From: Marsupella aquatica
Lineage: Eukaryota; Marchantiophyta
Direction of reading: 5' to 3'
DNA: 64,000 bases
Assembly: GCA_973895155.1 (NCBI GenBank)
Contig: OZ316891.1
Span: forward strand, 32,302,001 to 32,366,000
Made by a program: the position numbers and the translations under genes. Shown here piece after piece: positions 61,787 to 64,000 of this stretch. Within the stretch, counting starts at the first letter, position 1. Every line of letters starts with the position of its first letter. Under the pieces are notes generated by a model, which was not told the origin of the DNA, searched no databases, and worked only from the letters and a program-made list of their open reading frames with translations.

Positions 61787-62446
61787 TCAAATCCAAGATA
61801 TGTGGCTCCTAGCAGGAGTGCCTAGTGTAGGGTCAATGTCATGGTCAGGACAGTAAAACATCCCCTTCTTGGACTGCCCATGCGCTGAGTGATCCCAAAT
61901 TGTTCGATCATGGGCAAATCCCCTCTGCTGGATAAACAGCAGGCAGTCTTTGTGCCATGCCTTAGGACACCTCATGCACTGAACCAAAAAGCCATTAGCC
62001 CCATCATTGGGCCCCTGTCCACAAGTAAGACAAATATGGAGTCCACATGATGCTGTGCCAGGAACCAAACACTGCCGACAGTAAAACCGGGCACAGAGAG
62101 AGTCTGGACATTTTCTTACCTCTTCACCAATTTTTCCAGACACATGGCACTTAAAGCAAGAATGTTCCTCATTCTTGCAATCAACACAAAGCCATTCTCC
62201 AACATGGCCATCAGCGAGGGATATAGTTGGGCATAGCCATTGCTGACCCAAAGGACAGGAAACATTCTTATGGAAATGTCGGTGGCAAGGCCCATCACAA
62301 ACAATGAGATCCCCTCCCTCATCACAAATCGCACATACATGTGGACTATTCTGGTTAATCTCAATGTCTGAATATAAGGACAATTGAGGTGCTTGAGAGG
62401 ATTCACCTCTGCAACGATTCATGGCCTTCTGCTTATTGCGAGCCAT
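61787..62446 (-). CDS. EDM2-like PHD-finger protein fragment
   Basis: ATG at 62446, just after a good 3' splice site (GTGTGCAG/GACC), so a 5' non-coding exon probably lies to the right. It encodes 219 residues with tandem zinc fingers: CAICDEGGDLIVCDGPCHRH, WLCVDCKNEEHSCFKC, CPDSLCARFYCRQC, CLTCGQGP and CMRCPKAWHKDC, ending YCPDHDIDPTLGTPARSHI. This series and the LGTP-R-H end match the PHD region of plant ENHANCED DOWNY MILDEW 2, a chromatin protein that affects silencing and transcript processing at transposon-containing genes. The EDM2 N-terminus and methyltransferase-like C-terminus are absent; it stops shortly after the finger region. Lying upstream of TNP2 on the same strand, it may be a captured gene fragment. 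Confidence 0.75.
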   Translation of the reverse strand: MARNKQKAMNRCRGESSQAPQLSLYSDIEINQNSPHVCAICDEGGDLIVCDGPCHRHFHKNVSCPLGQQWLCPTISLADGHVGEWLCVDCKNEEHSCFKCHVSGKIGEEVRKCPDSLCARFYCRQCLVPGTASCGLHICLTCGQGPNDGANGFLVQCMRCPKAWHKDCLLFIQQRGFAHDRTIWDHSAHGQSKKGMFYCPDHDIDPTLGTPARSHISWI

Positions 62447-62458
62447 GGTCCTGCACAC

Positions 62459-64000
62459 TCAGACCCTACATCAGATTGTGAAACAAGAAGGAATAACAGG
62501 GTGCAGTATGACACAAAAGAATGAGGGTGCAGCATAAAATATGACATGTAACCACAAGGGTGCAACATAAACCAATGCTTTATAGATGGCAAAGCATTTA
62601 GGACTGAGCAGCGCAAATAACCTTGGCCTAGATGATTGGAAGCAATCACAAATATTGCAACCTGTATGCCTTTGCTTGCTGTACAGCAGTGCTCACTCAC
62701 CCTGCCTTTTTAAAATCTGTAAGGGCAACACAGAAAAAATAGCAATTGAGTTTCAGCAAAGCATTCATTTGGCTCTCAAGTTTTAAAATGGACAGAGCAA
62801 ACACAACAATGTGCACAACAAAGCACAGAGAGCAACAAAACTCCAGCAAACTGGGACTCAGGCAAGAGATACGAATTTTAGCAGCGAAATCAAATCAAGA
62901 TTCGGACCTGTGAGTTCAACATGCAGTGCTCACTCACCCTGCCCTTTTTTAAATCTGTAAAAATCAAGTTTTATTGTGTGCCTTCTACATCTTAAGCTGC
63001 TGCACACATCTGTTACAGAACCATAAGTTGCTTTACTCTCAACAAGCTGCTGGTCCACCCACTTTTTCAAAAGCTGCACCGTACTCTATCTTCGTGCACA
63101 AATGACTATACCGGGCTGCTGTCAGAGACCCTTACGAAGGATTTAAAATTGACCAAGCTGATTTTAGTTTAGTTTTGTCCAGTTTGCAGACCAAAGGAAA
63201 TCATGTGGCTGTATTCATGGAGTTGTATTCATTGCTGTGTATGGATGTTGTGTGAACATCAGACAGTTAGCTGTAAATTACCATAGTTGAAGAGCAAGGC
63301 TTGTACAAAAGCCACTAAGGAATTCTCTGAGGTGGCACAGCAGTTGGCAAACCACACACGAAACTCTGAAACTTTTTGGCGACAAAATTCTACAGAGTCG
63401 CTGCTGGAATCAAGTGAGGATTCACCATACATGCTTGCACTTCTCTTCAGTAAAAAAAAGAGAAAAGAAAAGGGCTATGATACAGAGGGATGTCAAAAGA
63501 AGAGTAAGGAAACCAATTCATTGAGGAACATAGACAGACTAAGGAAAACATCATACAATGGAAAACTAAGGACTACATTGTAATAATAAGAGATCAAGCT
63601 CACCTTGCACCACAAACATTGTCAGACGACAACAAGACAACAAACTGAATTGAACATAGCAGACAAATCCAACAAGTAGCAATCAGAAATCAACAGCAGA
63701 CAGACAAAGGACAACTTGGTCAGAACTCGGGCACTTGATTCAGTTGTGGTAAATAGCTGTTCAGGTTCTGGACAAGCAAGAGCAATACGTGAGCAGACTC
63801 CAGAAAAATCATCTCTTGAGATTGAGGAGAAAGGCATTTCCCAGCCAGCTTACTTATGTCTTGAAAAATGTATCGGACATCGTGGACGCTGGGCCTCAGC
63901 TGCTGGCCGCAAGGGAAGATTTTGCCAAAACAAACAATAAAGCTCGAAGATAGTTAAATTTCTTAGGTCTTTCTAAATGGGGACTGAATTAGCAATTAGA
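62459..64000. other. No gene recognised; one duplicated motif
   Basis: No domain was seen on either strand. An about 37-bp sequence containing GTGCTCACTCACCCTGCC, then TTTTTAAAATCTGTAA, occurs at 62688-62724 and again at 62929-62962, a direct repeat about 240 bp apart. A 98-codon plus-strand ORF at 63287-63583 is Lys/Ser-rich and without recognisable homology. The interval probably holds 5' leader and promoter sequence of the PHD gene. Confidence 0.4.

Larger units (their letters stand above)
52836..62458 (-). mobile_element. CACTA (En/Spm) DNA transposon, at least 9.6 kb
   Basis: One end is the GTCATT-rich subterminal region (52860-53600). Inside are a TnpA-like gene, a TNP2 transposase gene and an EDM2-like PHD gene, all on the minus strand. 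The terminal CACTA sequence and the distal end were not found; no matching subterminal repeats occur up to 64000, so the right end may be outside the window or the PHD gene may be a neighbour, not cargo. Confidence 0.75.

Noticed and set aside
63287-63583. 98-codon plus-strand ORF
   Set aside because: Low-complexity Lys/Ser composition, no recognised domain, no splice or promoter context.
1-64000. tRNA, rRNA or organelle DNA
   Set aside because: No cloverleaf or rRNA core was recognised; the tRNA-like strings near 15344, 19982 and 40155 are primer-binding sites of retrotransposons.

Overview
This is nuclear DNA of a streptophyte (green plant lineage). Genes have spliceosomal GT-AG introns, and most of the window is nested plant-type transposons: Ty3/gypsy, Ty1/copia and CACTA (En/Spm). 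A seedless plant or charophyte alga fits best, because a Ty3-type retrotransposon here carries a cytosine-5 DNA methyltransferase, an arrangement reported before from charophytes and dinoflagellates. The species cannot be named from sequence alone.

Region 1 (1-10.9 kb) holds two divergent genes around a shared upstream region. Leftward from 2365 runs a 788-codon open frame, cut by the window edge, with two Tnp1/En-Spm-like domains and a DUF7869-like region. Rightward from 4601 runs a multi-exon gene that reads as an unknown N-terminal domain, a ParB/sulfiredoxin-like domain, a circularly permuted N4/N6 DNA-methylase-like domain and, probably by splicing, an FCP1-type phosphatase-like domain. 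This copy has an in-frame stop (6127) and a one-base frameshift (about 8400). The first intron of each gene is filled with the same palindromic satellite, and the other introns of the rightward gene each carry a related palindrome. A perfect 43-bp hairpin lies between the genes.

Region 2 (11.4-51.3 kb) is an old Ty3-like element ('D') split by later insertions. Its left part encodes gag, a protease-like domain and a DNMT3-like methyltransferase (11463-15140). Its right part encodes RT, RNase H, integrase and a C-terminal PHD finger (48126-50894). Between them lie a copia element C1 (15206-34196, identical LTRs, TSD ATTTG); inside C1 a gypsy element G1 (18585-32205, nearly identical LTRs, TSD AGAAA) with an extra ORF after integrase; an unassigned 1.3-kb segment; and a second gypsy element G2 (35479-48125) whose two terminal units are in inverted orientation.

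Region 3 (51.3-52.8 kb) is a truncated copia element on the minus strand.

Region 4 (52.8-62.5 kb) is a CACTA transposon on the minus strand with subterminal GTCATT-type repeats, a TnpA-like multi-exon gene, an uninterrupted three-exon TNP2-type transposase gene of 1219 codons, and an EDM2-like PHD-finger gene fragment. From 62.5 to 64 kb no gene was recognised.

Three kinds of chromatin- or DNA-modification module (DNMT3-like, PHD fingers, ParB plus methylase) occur in or beside mobile DNA here. Element D, combining a methyltransferase with a histone-reader-type finger, and the ParB-methylase-phosphatase gene with palindrome-bearing introns are the best candidates for undescribed biology.
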